In this document: positions 27,082 through 37,914 of the stretch, piece after piece | Layout of the letters: every line of letters begins with the position of its first letter | Position numbering within the stretch: the stretch's first letter is position 1 | Assembly: GCF_000012945.1 (NCBI RefSeq) | Contig: NC_007511.1 | Location: 2,108,001-2,172,000, forward strand | From: Burkholderia lata | Lineage (GTDB): Bacteria; Pseudomonadota; Gammaproteobacteria; Burkholderiales; Burkholderiaceae | DNA length: 64,000 bases | Reading direction: 5' to 3' | Translations under genes and position numbers: made by a program | The notes under the pieces: model-generated | What the model was told of the DNA's origin: nothing | The model's input: the letters and a program-made list of their open reading frames with translations, nothing else | Databases searched by the model: none

Positions 27082-28002
27082 TCACTTGAACCGGATGGTC
27101 GGGTTGATGACCGCGTACAGCACGTCGACGGTCAGGTTGATCAGGATGAACTCGAGCGAAAACAGCAACACGATCGCCTGGATCACGGGGTAGTCGCGCA
27201 TCGTCACCGCGTCGACGAGCAGGCGGCCGAGCCCCGGCCAGTTGAACACGACCTCGACGACGATCGAGCCGCCGAGCAGGAAGCCGAACTGCAGCCCCAT
27301 CATCGTGACGACCGGGATCATCGCGTTGCGCAGGCAGTGCTTGAGCACCACCATCGGCTCGCGCACGCCCTTCGCACGGGCGGTACGCACGAAATCCTCG
27401 TTCAGCACCTCGACGAACGACGCGCGCGTGAAGCGTGCCATCACGGCCGCAACCGCGGCGCCGAGCGTAAGCGACGGCAGCACGTAGCTCTTCCACGAGC
27501 CGTCCGGCACGACCGGCAGCCAGCCGAGCTTCACCGAGAAGATTTCCATCAGCAGCATGCCGAGCGCGAACGCGGGAAACGAGATGCCCGACACCGCGAG
27601 CGTCATGCCGAGGCGGTCGGGCCAGCGGTTGCGCCACACCGCCGACGCAATGCCGATCGCCATCCCGAACGCCGTCGCCCACACCATGCTGACGAGCGTC
27701 AGCATCAGCGTCGGCATGAAGCGTTCGCCGATCTCGGTCGAGACCGGCCGCTTGCTGCGGGTCGACAGGCCGAAGTCGCCGTGCGCGATCTTCACGAAGA
27801 AGTTCACGAACTGCGCGGGCAGCGGCTGGTCGAGGCCGAGATCGGTGCGCACCAGCGCGACCGTCGCATCGTCGGCTTCGGGCCCGGCCGCGAGCCGCGC
27901 CGGGTCACCCGGAAGCAGGTGGACGAACAGGAACACCAGCACCGCGACGATCGCGAGCGTGGGTAGCAGGCCGAACAGGCGTTTGACGAGAAAATTCAGC
28001 AT
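27082..28002 (-). CDS. gsiC: GsiC-type ABC transporter permease
   Basis: A 306-residue permease, the same length as E. coli GsiC, starting [20 protein letters not shown] with the DppB-type HLLPGDPA motif and EAA-like loop [20 protein letters not shown]. It forms the transmembrane channel with GsiD. It lies 79 bp after gsiB, and no terminator is seen in the gap. Confidence 0.9.
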   Translation of the reverse strand: MLNFLVKRLFGLLPTLAIVAVLVFLFVHLLPGDPARLAAGPEADDATVALVRTDLGLDQPLPAQFVNFFVKIAHGDFGLSTRSKRPVSTEIGERFMPTLMLTLVSMVWATAFGMAIGIASAVWRNRWPDRLGMTLAVSGISFPAFALGMLLMEIFSVKLGWLPVVPDGSWKSYVLPSLTLGAAVAAVMARFTRASFVEVLNEDFVRTARAKGVREPMVVLKHCLRNAMIPVVTMMGLQFGFLLGGSIVVEVVFNWPGLGRLLVDAVTMRDYPVIQAIVLLFSLEFILINLTVDVLYAVINPTIRFK

Positions 28003-28081
28003 GGGGCACCGATCGAATCAGCGTGCCGGCGGCTCGCGCCGCCGGCACCGCGTGGCGGACGAGCCGCCGTCATCACCACTG

Positions 28082-29644
28082 TCATTTCAGCGAGATTTCG
28101 TCGAAGTTGAACGAGCCGTCCGGCATCACGTACGCGCCCTGCAGCCGCTTGCTGCGCGCATACACGATCTTCTCCTGCACGAGGAAGATCCACGGCGCAT
28201 CGGTCCAGATCTGCTTCTGCGCATCGGTGTAGAGCTCGGTCTTCTTCGCGCGGTCGACCGTCTCCAGTGCCTTCGAAAGATCGCCGTCGACCGTGTCGTT
28301 CTTGTAGTACGCGGTGTTCAGCAACTTCGGCGGTGCCGACGCGCCGGCGAGCAGCGGCGTGATCGCCCAGTTCGCCTCGCCCGTCGACGACGACCAGCCG
28401 ATGTAGTACATCCGCACCGGCGCCTTCGCCGGGTCCGGCGCGCTCTCGACCTTCGCGACGCGCTCGCCGGCTTCCAGCGCCTGCACCTGCACCTTCACGC
28501 CGACCTGCGCGAGCTGCTGCTGCACGAACTGGATCGCCTTCTGCGACGTCGAGTTGTTATACGCGGACCACAGCGTCGTCTCGAAGCCGTTCGGATAGCC
28601 GGCTTCCTTCAGCAGCGCGCGCGCCTTCGCCGGGTCGTACGGCCACGGGCCCAGCTTCGTCGCGTAGTCGACACCCTGCGGCACCACGCCGGTGGACGGC
28701 GTCGCGAAGCCGGCGAACGCGACCTTCGCGAGCGCTTCCTTGTTCACCGCGTAGTTCAGCGCCTGGCGCACCTTCGGGTTGTCGAACGGCTTCTGCTGCA
28801 TGTTCAGCGACACATAGCGCTGCACGATCGACGGCCGCTCCACGACGTCGACCTTCGGGCTGCCCTTCAGGTCGGCTGCCTGTTCGAACGGGATGCGGAA
28901 CGCGAAATCGGCTTCGCCCGTCTTGATCAGCGCCGCACGCGTGTTGTTGTCGACCACCGGCTTCCAGTCGATCGCGTCGATCTTCGGATAGCCCTTCTTC
29001 CAGTAGCCGGCGAACTTCTTCACCTTCAGGTCGTCGGTCTGCTTCCATTCGACGAACTCGAACGGGCCCGTGCCGACCGGGTGCAGCGCGATGTCGCGGC
29101 CCCACTTCTTCAGCGCGGCCGGCGAGATCATCACGGCCGACGGGTGCGCGAGCGTGTTGATCAGCGCCGAGAACGGCTCGCGCAGCGTGATCTTCACCGT
29201 GTACGGATCGACCACTTCGGTCTTCTCGATCACGCGGAACATGTTGTAGCGCTTCAGGTGGTTCGCGGGATCGGTCACGCGGTCGAAGTTCGCCTTCACG
29301 GCCGCCGCGTTGAAATCGGTGCCGTCGTGGAACTTCACGCCCTGGCGCAGCTTGATCGTGTAGACCTTCGCGTCCGGGCTCGCGTCGTAGCTGGTTGCCA
29401 GCACGTTGACGAGCTTCATGTCCTTGTCGAAGCCGAACAGCCCCTGGTAGAACGACTTGACGACGGCCTGCGACACCGTGTCGTTCGCGTCGTACGGGTC
29501 CATCGTCGTGAAGGTCGAATCCACCGCCATCACCGCGGTCTGCTGCGCGAATGCGGGCACCGCGGCCGACAGCGCGAACGCGCCGGCGAGCGCGACGAAA
29601 CACGCGCGCGGACGAAACATCGGGAACGGATGCTGCTTGGTCAT
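28082..29644 (-). CDS. gsiB: GsiB-type periplasmic peptide/glutathione-binding protein
   Basis: A 520-residue substrate-binding protein of the SBP_bac_5 family. A signal peptide ([20 protein letters not shown]) should be cleaved before [10 protein letters not shown]. The [21 protein letters not shown] block is the family signature. E. coli GsiB is 512 residues. AGGAG precedes the start. It delivers the ligand to GsiCD; ligand identity (glutathione or other gamma-glutamyl/iso-peptides) is inferred from the family and the adjacent peptidases. Confidence 0.92.
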   Translation of the reverse strand: MTKQHPFPMFRPRACFVALAGAFALSAAVPAFAQQTAVMAVDSTFTTMDPYDANDTVSQAVVKSFYQGLFGFDKDMKLVNVLATSYDASPDAKVYTIKLRQGVKFHDGTDFNAAAVKANFDRVTDPANHLKRYNMFRVIEKTEVVDPYTVKITLREPFSALINTLAHPSAVMISPAALKKWGRDIALHPVGTGPFEFVEWKQTDDLKVKKFAGYWKKGYPKIDAIDWKPVVDNNTRAALIKTGEADFAFRIPFEQAADLKGSPKVDVVERPSIVQRYVSLNMQQKPFDNPKVRQALNYAVNKEALAKVAFAGFATPSTGVVPQGVDYATKLGPWPYDPAKARALLKEAGYPNGFETTLWSAYNNSTSQKAIQFVQQQLAQVGVKVQVQALEAGERVAKVESAPDPAKAPVRMYYIGWSSSTGEANWAITPLLAGASAPPKLLNTAYYKNDTVDGDLSKALETVDRAKKTELYTDAQKQIWTDAPWIFLVQEKIVYARSKRLQGAYVMPDGSFNFDEISLK

Positions 29645-29739
29645 TTTGCTGGGCTCCTAACGGTGAATCGGTGACGCCTCACGGGCGTTTCGGTTTCGAC
29701 TTCCTGCAAGCTCGCGCATCGCCGTGGCGATGCATTTCT

Positions 29740-31641
29740 TCAGTACGCGCCGCCGACGCGATGTGTCGCGACGTAATGATCGGGGCCGACCGCGACCAGC
29801 GGCGCGACGACCGGCTCGTCGCCGACCGCGCGGATCGGGCTCGGAATCTCGTCCGCCGCGAGCTGGCGCGGCGCATGCCGGCGCGCCGGATCGGCCACCG
29901 GCACCGCGCTCATCAGCTTCTTCGTGTACGGGTGCTGCGGTGCCTCGAACACCGCGCGGCGCGGGCCGATCTCGACGATCTGGCCGAGATACATCACCGC
30001 GACGCGATGGCTGATGCGCTCGACCACGGCCATGTCGTGCGAAATGAACAGGTATGCGACGCCGAGCTCGCGCTGCAGGTCGAGCATCAGGTTGACGATC
30101 TGCGCCTGCACCGACACGTCGAGTGCCGACACCGATTCGTCGGCGATTACGACCTTCGGATTCAGTGCGAGCGCACGCGCGATCGCGATCCGCTGGCGCT
30201 GGCCGCCCGAAAACTCATGCGGATAGCGGCGCGCGGCCTCCGGCGGCAGGCCGACCTTGTCGAGCAGCCAGTCGACGCGCGCCTGCGCTTCGCGGCCGCT
30301 CGCGACGCCGTGCACGAGCAGCGGCTCCATGATCGAGAAGCCGACGGTCAGGCGCGGGTTCAGCGACGCGAACGGATCCTGGAAGATGAACTGGATATTC
30401 CGGCGCAGCGCCTGCAGGTCCGGGCCTTTCAGCGCGCTGATGTCGCGGCCGTCGAACTCGATCGAGCCGCTCTGCGATTCGACGAGGCGCAGCAGCGAGC
30501 GGCCGGTGGTCGACTTGCCGCAGCCCGATTCGCCGACGAGCGCAAGCGTCTCGCCCGCGCGCAGTTCGAAGCTCACGCGCTCGACCGCATGCACGTATTG
30601 CGACACGCGGCCGAACACGCCGCTCTTCACCGGGAAGCGCGTCACGAGATCGCTTACGCGCAGGATCGGCGGCGCGGACTGATCGACGGGCGGCTGCGCA
30701 TCGTCGTTTGCCGCGGGAGCGGGCGACGGTGCCGCCGCGCTTGCGCCCTCCACCTTCAGCAGCGGGAATTTCTCGGGCGCATCGGTGCCCTGCATCGAGC
30801 CGAGTTTCGGCACGGCCGCGAGCAGCGCACGCGTGTAGCGATGCTCGGGGGCCGCGAAGATGCGATCCGATTCGCCCTCCTCGACTTTCTCGCCGCGATA
30901 CATCACGAGCACGCGGTCGGCCACTTCGGCCACCACGCCCATGTCGTGCGTGATGAAGATCACGCCCATGTTCATTTCGTCCTGCAGCCCGCGCACGAGT
31001 TGCAGGATCTGCGCCTGGATCGTCACGTCGAGCGCGGTCGTCGGCTCGTCGGCGATCAGCAGCGACGGCCGGCACGACAGCGCCATCGCGATCATCACGC
31101 GCTGCCGCATCCCGCCCGACAACTGGTGCGGATAGCGCGCGAACACGCGGCGCGCCTCCGGAATGCGCACGAGTTCGAGCAGCCGCAGCGTCTCCGCGCG
31201 CGCTTCCGACATGCTTTTCGACTGATGCAGCGCGATCGCCTCGCTGATCTGGTCGCCGACGGTAAACACCGGGTTCAGCGACGTCATCGGCTCCTGGAAA
31301 ATCATCGCGATGTCCGCGCCGCGAATGCCGCGCATCGTCGCGCCGCTGGCCTGCGCAAGATCGACGAGCGCGCCGCCGCGCCGGCGGAACGCGATCCGGC
31401 CGTTCGTGATCGCGCCGCCGCCGTGCTCGACGAGCCGCATCAGCGCGAGCGACGTGACCGACTTGCCCGAGCCCGATTCGCCGACGATCGCAAGCGTCTC
31501 GCCGCGGTCGACGTGAAACGACACGTTGCGCACCGCGTCGAACGTCGCGCCTTCGCGGCGGAACGTGACCGACAGGTCGTCGACGGCCACCACGCGCTGC
31601 TCGGGCAGCACCAGGCCGGACGGGTTACGGCTCGAAGTCAT
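29740..31641 (-). CDS. gsiA: GsiA-type dual ATPase subunit
   Basis: A 633-residue cytoplasmic protein with two fused ABC ATPase domains, as in E. coli GsiA (623). Each half has Walker A ([16 protein letters not shown]), the ABC signature ([16 protein letters not shown]) and Walker B ([16 protein letters not shown]). A low-complexity Ala/Pro linker joins them. GGAGGAG precedes the start at 31641, 29 bp after iaaA. It powers the GsiBCD importer. Confidence 0.94.
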   Translation of the reverse strand: MTSSRNPSGLVLPEQRVVAVDDLSVTFRREGATFDAVRNVSFHVDRGETLAIVGESGSGKSVTSLALMRLVEHGGGAITNGRIAFRRRGGALVDLAQASGATMRGIRGADIAMIFQEPMTSLNPVFTVGDQISEAIALHQSKSMSEARAETLRLLELVRIPEARRVFARYPHQLSGGMRQRVMIAMALSCRPSLLIADEPTTALDVTIQAQILQLVRGLQDEMNMGVIFITHDMGVVAEVADRVLVMYRGEKVEEGESDRIFAAPEHRYTRALLAAVPKLGSMQGTDAPEKFPLLKVEGASAAAPSPAPAANDDAQPPVDQSAPPILRVSDLVTRFPVKSGVFGRVSQYVHAVERVSFELRAGETLALVGESGCGKSTTGRSLLRLVESQSGSIEFDGRDISALKGPDLQALRRNIQFIFQDPFASLNPRLTVGFSIMEPLLVHGVASGREAQARVDWLLDKVGLPPEAARRYPHEFSGGQRQRIAIARALALNPKVVIADESVSALDVSVQAQIVNLMLDLQRELGVAYLFISHDMAVVERISHRVAVMYLGQIVEIGPRRAVFEAPQHPYTKKLMSAVPVADPARRHAPRQLAADEIPSPIRAVGDEPVVAPLVAVGPDHYVATHRVGGAY

Positions 31642-31670
31642 CGTGGGTCTCCTCCTCGTGCGGTCCGGCT

Positions 31671-32678
31671 TCAGGCCGTATCGTCGTCGCGATAGATGCC
31701 GACCACCGGCGCTTCACCGACGCGCGCGTAGCCGCGGTACATCCCTTCGGTGTTGAACGGCATCGCGACGTTGCCCTGCGCGTCGACCGCGATGATCCCG
31801 CCGCGGCCCGCGAGGCGCGGCAGCTTGTTCATCACGACGTCGTGCGCGGCGTCGGCGAGCGACGCGCCGCGATACGCGATCTGCGCAGCCACGTCATGTG
31901 CGGTCGCGAGCCGGATGAACATCTCGCCGGTGCCCGTCGACGACACCGCGCAGGTTGCGTCGTCCGCATAGCAGCCCGCGCCGATGATCGGCGAATCGCC
32001 GACACGCCCCGGCTGCTTGTTCGTAATGCCGCCCGTCGACGTCGCCGCCGCGATATGGCCATGCTGGTCGCATGCGACCGCACCGACCGTGCCGTGCTTG
32101 CGGTCCGGATCGAGCGGTTCGGGCGGCTGCTGTTGCTGCTGTGATTGCGAAGCGCCGAACGTGAACGTCGCCGCGTCGTGGTCGAGCATCGCGCCCGCCG
32201 CTGCGCGCGCCTTGACCCACTGCGCGTGACGCGCCTCGGTGTGGAAGTAACCCGGTTCCGCGAGTTCGAGCCCCTGCGCAGCGGCGAACGCATCGGCGCC
32301 CTCACCGGCGAACAGCACGTGCTCGCTGGCTTCCATCACGCGCCGCGCGGCAAGCACCGGATTGCGCACGCGCGTCGCACAGCAGATCGCGCCGGCGCCG
32401 AGCGTCGCGCCATCCATCACCGCCGCGTCGAGTTCGTGCTTGCCCTCGGCCGTATAGACGGCACCGCGCCCGGCGTTGAACAGCGGACAGTCCTCGAGCA
32501 TCCGCACCGCGACGGTGACAGCGTCGAGCGCGCTGCCGCCATCGGCCAGCACCTGCTGCGCGGCCGTCAGGATCGCGGTCAATTCGGCACGGTACTGACG
32601 TTCGGTATCGGAATCCATCGCATCGCGCAGGATCGTGCCTGCGCCGCCGTGAATCGCAACGATCGCGGGTGAAGTCAT
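31671..32678 (-). CDS. iaaA: isoaspartyl peptidase / L-asparaginase (IaaA-type)
   Basis: A 335-residue Ntn-hydrolase that removes N-terminal isoaspartyl residues and hydrolyses L-asparagine. It starts with the conserved AIHGGAGT block and self-cleaves before T197 in [11 protein letters not shown]. coli IaaA is 321 residues; the extra length is a Gln/Pro-rich insertion ([12 protein letters not shown]) just before the cleavage site, coded by a CTG-type repeat. The start at 32678 overlaps the RpiR-type regulator stop (ATGA). E. coli also has iaaA directly before gsiABCD, so this order is conserved. Confidence 0.93.
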   Translation of the reverse strand: MTSPAIVAIHGGAGTILRDAMDSDTERQYRAELTAILTAAQQVLADGGSALDAVTVAVRMLEDCPLFNAGRGAVYTAEGKHELDAAVMDGATLGAGAICCATRVRNPVLAARRVMEASEHVLFAGEGADAFAAAQGLELAEPGYFHTEARHAQWVKARAAAGAMLDHDAATFTFGASQSQQQQQPPEPLDPDRKHGTVGAVACDQHGHIAAATSTGGITNKQPGRVGDSPIIGAGCYADDATCAVSSTGTGEMFIRLATAHDVAAQIAYRGASLADAAHDVVMNKLPRLAGRGGIIAVDAQGNVAMPFNTEGMYRGYARVGEAPVVGIYRDDDTA

Positions 32679-33619
32679 GTTTTTTTCGGACGGTGAGTAG
32701 AAGGATTGGCTGCCGGTGGCGTCGCTTGCGGCTGCATGAGCCACGGCAGCAGGAATTCGGTCATCTCGGCCGCGGATTTCGCGGACCGGTGCGTGCGCAG
32801 CGCGACCGCGTCGATCAGCGCCTCGATCATCGCGAGCACGGCCGCTTCCGACGTGGCCGCGAAGCGACGTTCGGCCTTGACGTACAGGTTCAGCGACGCG
32901 ATCGGCGCAAGCGGCGATTGCGGGCCGTCGGAGATACCCAGCACGCGTGCACCGCGCGCGGCCGCGCGGCGGGCGAGTTCGATCGTGTCCTTCACGTAGC
33001 GCGGAAACGCGAGCGCGATCACGAGATCGCGCGAGTCGGCCGTATACAAGCGCCGCGCCGCGTGCGACGGGCCGCCGAGCAACGCGAGCGACTGCACGTT
33101 GTCATGGCAGACGGACAGCCCGTGCTCCATCAGCCCGGTGAGAAACGCGCTCGACCCCGCGCCGAGGATCAGCACTCGACGCGCACCGACGATCGCCTCG
33201 ACCGCGGCCTCGACATCGGCTGCATCCAGCTGCGCACGCGTGTTCTCGATGTTCGCGACGGCTTGGTCGAATACCGCGTCGATCCAGACGGCGCCACGTA
33301 CGCCAGGCTCCTGCTCCTGCGCGGAACGCAGCCGCTCGACCGGCCCGAGCGTCGCCTCGAAGCCACGCACCAGCGCCGCGCGCATCGCCGGATAGCCGTC
33401 GAAACCGAGCGCCTTCGCGAAGCGGTTCGCGGTCGCGATCGACGCGTTCACGGCCTGCGCGAGTTCGTCGATCCGCATCGTCGCCGCGCGGAACGGGTTC
33501 GCGAGCACGAACTCGCCCATGCGGCGATGGATCGGCGTCATCAACGGCATCGCCGACGCGATCCGCTCGGCAATCGCGGGTTCGTCTTGACTGGCGTCGT
33601 GCGGAACGAGAGGCGTCAT
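32675..33619 (-). CDS. RpiR/MurR-family regulator
   Basis: A 314-residue regulator: an N-terminal RpiR HTH (MRIDELAQAVNASIATANRFAKALGFDGYPAMRAAL, about residues 47-82) and a C-terminal SIS sugar-phosphate-binding domain (VLILGAGSSAFLTGLMEHGL). The start at 33619 is chosen because the frame upstream is AT-rich non-coding. It is the first gene of the peptide operon and overlaps iaaA by four bases, so it probably controls the operon and itself. A SIS domain suggests a phospho-sugar or amino-sugar signal, odd for a glutathione importer but fitting cell-wall fragments. Confidence 0.88.
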   Translation of the reverse strand: MTPLVPHDASQDEPAIAERIASAMPLMTPIHRRMGEFVLANPFRAATMRIDELAQAVNASIATANRFAKALGFDGYPAMRAALVRGFEATLGPVERLRSAQEQEPGVRGAVWIDAVFDQAVANIENTRAQLDAADVEAAVEAIVGARRVLILGAGSSAFLTGLMEHGLSVCHDNVQSLALLGGPSHAARRLYTADSRDLVIALAFPRYVKDTIELARRAAARGARVLGISDGPQSPLAPIASLNLYVKAERRFAATSEAAVLAMIEALIDAVALRTHRSAKSAAEMTEFLLPWLMQPQATPPAANPSTHRPKKT

Positions 33620-33643
33620 GCGAAGGGTTATTGCAAGGATAGT

Positions 33644-33689
33644 GAAAATGAATTTACACAACTCCGATCCGGAAAAGAAATAAATTTTC
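33644..33689. promoter_or_regulatory. candidate RpiR operator region
   Basis: Inverted arms GAAAATGAATTT (33644-33655) and AAATAAATTTTC (33678-33689) match at 10 of 12 positions, 25-70 bp upstream of the regulator start. The second arm also holds GAAAA-N8-TTTTC. AT-rich inverted repeats of this kind are usual for RpiR autoregulation. Confidence 0.45.
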
Positions 33690-34091
33690 ATCAGGGTTGT
33701 CACGCTCCTGTCCGCGTCCGTCGATCGCCCGATCGCTCGCACAGCCCCGCCCCGTGGGCTTTTGGCGCGGAATCGCCGCACGTCGTCACGTGTACTGCCG
33801 GCCCTCGCTCATGGGGAAAACCCCGAGCAAGTTCGTTCGAATGCAATTTCACGTTGACCGGATTCGAATTCGAACATAGGATGTTCGAAAATGATCAGTC
33901 GTCAGATAACATTAGCCTCCGACGACGACGAAATGTTCGCTTGAACACCATTATTCCGACGCGAATCGGGAAAAATGGCACCCATCAAGATCGGACATCG
34001 TACGAATAAATCGAAACAAGCCATCCCGAACGGATGGTCGTCATGGATCGGGCCGGCGCCACGCGCCGGCCCTGCCCGACAGGAGACAGCA
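33690..34091. other. divergent intergenic region upstream of the glycoside-use operon
   Basis: About 400 bp without a supported gene. It holds several TTCGAA-like elements: the palindrome TTCGAATTCGAA near 33862, ATGTTCGAAAAT after it, and TGTTC-N4-GAACA near 33929, probably operators for the downstream MFS gene. A perfect 9-bp GC hairpin (34050-34058 with 34064-34072) lies just before the SD AGGAG at 34081. Confidence 0.5.
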
Positions 34092-35363
34092 GTGAAGACA
34101 GTCAAGGCGTTGCGCTGGTGGATCATCGTGCTCGTATGTCTGGGCACGATCCTCAACTACCTCGCACGGAATTCCCTCGCGGTGCTCGCCCCCGAGCTCA
34201 AGCAGGTCTTTTCGATCTCGACGCAGCAATACTCGTACATCGTCGGCGCATTCCAGATCGGTTACACGATCATGCAGCCGGTGTGCGGCTTCGTCGTCGA
34301 CCTGATCGGGCTGCGGCTCGGGTTCGCGCTGTTCGCGATGCTCTGGTCGGTGGTCGGCGTCGCGCACGGGTTCGCGTCGGGCTGGCTGTCGCTCGGCATC
34401 CTGCGCGGCTTTCTCGGCCTGTTCGAAGCCGCCGCGATTCCGTCCGGGATGAAGGCTGTCGCCGAATGGTTTCCCGATCGCGAGAAATCCGTCGCGGTCG
34501 GCTACTTCAACGCGGGCACGTCGCTCGGCGCCGCGATCGCGCCGCCGCTCGTCGTGTTCCTGTCGATGCGGTTCGGCTGGCAGGCCGCGTTCATGGCGAC
34601 CGGCGCGCTCGGCTTCGTGTGGGCCGCGCTCTGGTACACGCAATACCGGTCGCCCGCCGACCACCCGCGCATCACGCCGCAGGAGCGCGCGCTGATCCGC
34701 GACGGCCAGGCCACGATGCCGCCCGTGTCGAAGCGCCGCATTCGCGACGTCGTCACCGCGCGGCGCTTCTGGGCCATCGCGCTGCCGCGCTTCTTCGCCG
34801 AGCCCGCGTGGCAGACCTTCAGCTTCTGGATTCCGCTGTATCTCGCGACCGAGCGCCACATGGAACTCAAGCAGATCGCGATCTTCGCGTGGATGCCGTT
34901 TCTCGCGGCCGACCTCGGCGGCATCGCGGGCGGCTACCTGTCGCCGTATCTCGCGAAGCGGTTCAAGCTGCCGCTCGTGTGGTCGCGCGTTGCCGGCGTC
35001 GCGCTCGGCGCGGTGCTGATGCTCGGGCCCGCGATGATCGGGCTCGTGGCGTCGCCGTACACGGCCATCGCGCTGTTCTGCGTCGGCGGCTTCGCGCACC
35101 AGATGATCTCCGCACTCGTCAACACGCTGTCGGCCGACGTGTTCGATTCCGAGGAAGTCGGCACCGCGAGCGGCTTCGCCGGGATGGCCGCGTGGATCGG
35201 CGGGCTCGGGTTCTCGCTGCTGGTCGGCGCGCTCGCCGACAAGGTCGGCTATGCGCCGCTGTTCGCATGCCTCGGCCTGTTCGACCTCATCGGCGTCACG
35301 CTGCTCGCGGTGCTGATCCGCGGGCAGTCGAAGCAGGAACGCCTGCTCGCACGGCACGCCTGA
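34092..35363 (+). CDS. MFS transporter, ACS (hexuronate-like) family
   Basis: A 423-residue inner-membrane transporter with 12 predicted helices and the ACS-family start (KALRWWIIVLVCLGTILNYLARNSLAVLAPEL) typical of ExuT-like hexuronate and organic-anion permeases. The start is GTG at 34092 with AGGAG at 34081-34085; the longer frame from 33975 has no SD and reads through the leader hairpin. It is followed after 27 bp by a GH31 glycosidase and then a porin, so the likely substrate is a glycoside or the sugar acid set free from it. Confidence 0.85.
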   Translation: MKTVKALRWWIIVLVCLGTILNYLARNSLAVLAPELKQVFSISTQQYSYIVGAFQIGYTIMQPVCGFVVDLIGLRLGFALFAMLWSVVGVAHGFASGWLSLGILRGFLGLFEAAAIPSGMKAVAEWFPDREKSVAVGYFNAGTSLGAAIAPPLVVFLSMRFGWQAAFMATGALGFVWAALWYTQYRSPADHPRITPQERALIRDGQATMPPVSKRRIRDVVTARRFWAIALPRFFAEPAWQTFSFWIPLYLATERHMELKQIAIFAWMPFLAADLGGIAGGYLSPYLAKRFKLPLVWSRVAGVALGAVLMLGPAMIGLVASPYTAIALFCVGGFAHQMISALVNTLSADVFDSEEVGTASGFAGMAAWIGGLGFSLLVGALADKVGYAPLFACLGLFDLIGVTLLAVLIRGQSKQERLLARHA

Positions 35364-35390
35364 CCTTCGCTCTCACCAGGAACCGCATTC

Positions 35391-37811
35391 ATGACTTCGC
35401 TTCTTCATCCGCCCGTGTTCCGCGTCGCCGGCCAGCACGCGAACCGTGTGCTGCTCGCGTCCGAGGCGGGCGCAACCGTCGAGATCTTCGTGCTCGAGGA
35501 CGACATCGTGCGGGTGCGCGTGCTGCCCGACGCGACGGCGCGCAACCCGCGCACGTGGTCGATCGCACCGGGCCTCGACGACGTACCGCTCGACGGGCGC
35601 GACCGCCTCGACCTCGACGGCTTCGCACTGCCCGCCTACACGCTCGTCGAAGACGACGACGGCGTGTGCATCGAGACCGCGCAGATCCGCGTCGCGATCC
35701 GCCGGCAAGGCGGCCATTGCACGTGGTCGATGCGCGGCGCGGACGGCACGTGGCGCGTCGCCCTCGCCGACCGCGCGACGCAGGCGTACAACTTCGGCTG
35801 GTGGGACGATCATGCGTATCACTACGTCGCCCGCGAGCGTGGCGACAAGGTGTTCGGCCTCGGCGAACGCGCGGGCAACCTCGACCGCACCGGCGCGCGC
35901 TTCGAGATGCGCAACATCGACGCGATGGGCTACAGCGCGAAGCACACCGACCCGCTGTACAAGCACATCCCGTTCTACATTACGTGGTCGTCCGAGGCAT
36001 GCCAGGGGTTCGGGCTGTTCTACGACACGCTGTCGGACTGCTCGTTCGACATGGGCCGCGAGCTCGACAACTATCACTGCCCGTACCGCTATTTCGTCGC
36101 CGAGCACGGCGATCTCGACTACTACTTCATCGCGTCGCCCGACACGCCGCTCGCGGCCGCGCGGCGCTTCACGTGGCTCACCGGGCGCCCCGCGCGCACG
36201 CCGAAATGGGGGCTCGGCTATTCGGGCTCGACGATGAGCTACACCGATGCGCCGGACGCGCAGCAGCAGATGAACCAGTTCGTCGAACAGTGCGACACGC
36301 ACGACATCCTGTGCGATTCGTTCCACCTGTCGTCGGGCTATACGTCGATCGGCGCGAAGCGCTACGTGTTCAACTGGAACCGCGACAAGTTTCCCGACGC
36401 GAAGGGCTTCGTGAAGCATTACCGCGACCACGGCATCCGCCTGTGCGCGAACATCAAACCGTGCCTGCTGCGCGACCATCCCGCATTCGAAGACGCCGCA
36501 AAGCGCGGGCTGCTGATCCGCTCGGCATCCGGCGAGCCCGCATGGGTGCAGTTCTGGGACGAGGTCGGTGCGTATCTCGACTTCACGCAGCCTGACGCGT
36601 ACCGCTGGTGGCGCGAGCAGGTCACGTCGGCGCTGCTCGAATACGGGATCGAGTCGACCTGGAACGACAACAACGAGTACGAGATCTGGTCGCCCGATGC
36701 GATCGCGCACGGCTTCGGCCAGCCGTATCCCGCGCGCGAGGCGAAGGTGCTGCAGACGATGCTGATGATGCGCGCGTCGCGCGAAGCGCAGCGCGCGCAT
36801 GCGCCGGCGCAGCGGCCGTTCCTCGTGTCGCGCTCCGGCGGCGCCGGCATGCAGCGCTATGTGCAGACCTGGTCCGGCGACAACTACACGTCGTGGGAAA
36901 CCTTGCGCTACAACCTGAAGATGGGCCTCGGGCTCGCGCTGTCGGGCGTGTCGAACATCGGTCATGACATCGGCGGCTTCTCCGGGCCCGCGCCGTCGCC
37001 CGAACTGCTGCTGCGCTGGGTGCAGTTCGGCATCTTCATGCCGCGCTTCAGCATCCATTCATGGAACGACGACGGCACCGTCAACGAACCGTGGATGTAC
37101 CCGGAGATCACCGAGCAGATCGCGTCGCTGATCAAGCAGCGCTACCGGCTGCTGCCCTACCTCTATCACCTGCTGTGGCTGTCGACGACGCGCTACGAGC
37201 CCGTGCTGCGGCCGACCTTCGCCGATTTCCCCGGCGATGCGCGCTGCTACGACGAAGGTGACGACATGATGCTCGGCGACGCGCTGCTCGTCGCGCCGGT
37301 CGTCGATCCCGGCCTGGCGGAGCGCACCGTCTACCTGCCGTCGGGCGCGCGCTGGATGTGCTGCACAAGCGCGCAGTCGTTCGACGGCGGTACGAGCGTG
37401 ACGCTGCCCGCGCCGCTCGACACGCCGGTGATGCTGCTGCGTGAAGGCCGCGTGCTGCCGCTGAACGTCGCGGAACAGCATTTCGGCGCACGTGCCGACA
37501 CGCGCGGCTTCCTCGTCGCGCCGCGCGTCGAGGACGGCGTTGCGTACGGCGAATGCGTCGAGGACGACGGCGAGACGGAAGCATGGCGCGACGGCGAATA
37601 CGGGCTGTGGCGCATCGAGACCGGCCGCGAGGCGTCGGGCGTACTCGGCGTATCGGTGCGCTGGGACGGCCGCCCGGCACGCCCGGCCGACCGCGTCGAG
37701 ATCCTGTTGCCCGCGTCGCTGCAAGGCCCGGTCGCCGTGCGCGGTGCGCGCGTCGAGCAGGATGCGCAGGATGGCGCGTGGCGCCGCCTCGTCGTCGCAT
37801 TCGATAGCTGA
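35391..37811 (+). CDS. GH31 family alpha-glycosidase
   Basis: An 806-residue glycoside hydrolase of family 31, retaining enzymes acting on alpha-glucosides, alpha-xylosides or similar. Nucleophile D426 lies in STWNDNNEYEIW and acid/base D497 in SGDNYTSW. The N-terminal beta-sandwich (galactose-mutarotase-like) and the C-terminal sheet domains are present. No signal peptide, so it acts in the cytoplasm on an imported glycoside. SD AGGAA lies before the start. The substrate cannot be read from the sequence; an ACS-type permease upstream hints at a glycoside with an acidic group. Confidence 0.9.
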   Translation: MTSLLHPPVFRVAGQHANRVLLASEAGATVEIFVLEDDIVRVRVLPDATARNPRTWSIAPGLDDVPLDGRDRLDLDGFALPAYTLVEDDDGVCIETAQIRVAIRRQGGHCTWSMRGADGTWRVALADRATQAYNFGWWDDHAYHYVARERGDKVFGLGERAGNLDRTGARFEMRNIDAMGYSAKHTDPLYKHIPFYITWSSEACQGFGLFYDTLSDCSFDMGRELDNYHCPYRYFVAEHGDLDYYFIASPDTPLAAARRFTWLTGRPARTPKWGLGYSGSTMSYTDAPDAQQQMNQFVEQCDTHDILCDSFHLSSGYTSIGAKRYVFNWNRDKFPDAKGFVKHYRDHGIRLCANIKPCLLRDHPAFEDAAKRGLLIRSASGEPAWVQFWDEVGAYLDFTQPDAYRWWREQVTSALLEYGIESTWNDNNEYEIWSPDAIAHGFGQPYPAREAKVLQTMLMMRASREAQRAHAPAQRPFLVSRSGGAGMQRYVQTWSGDNYTSWETLRYNLKMGLGLALSGVSNIGHDIGGFSGPAPSPELLLRWVQFGIFMPRFSIHSWNDDGTVNEPWMYPEITEQIASLIKQRYRLLPYLYHLLWLSTTRYEPVLRPTFADFPGDARCYDEGDDMMLGDALLVAPVVDPGLAERTVYLPSGARWMCCTSAQSFDGGTSVTLPAPLDTPVMLLREGRVLPLNVAEQHFGARADTRGFLVAPRVEDGVAYGECVEDDGETEAWRDGEYGLWRIETGREASGVLGVSVRWDGRPARPADRVEILLPASLQGPVAVRGARVEQDAQDGAWRRLVVAFDS

Positions 37812-37914
37812 AACCCGGGCAAGGCGGGCCGTTCACGCGGCCCGCCGCCCACCGCAGAGGAGGCGACCGAGCCTCCCGCCCCTTTGAAAAGATGAAGAGA
37901 TCTGGAGATCGTCA

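Noticed and set aside
35373..37058. 561-codon minus-strand frame opposite the GH31 gene
   Set aside because: It is the antisense shadow of a high-GC3 gene, rich in Arg, Val and His with no family features; GH31 catalytic motifs lie on the plus strand.
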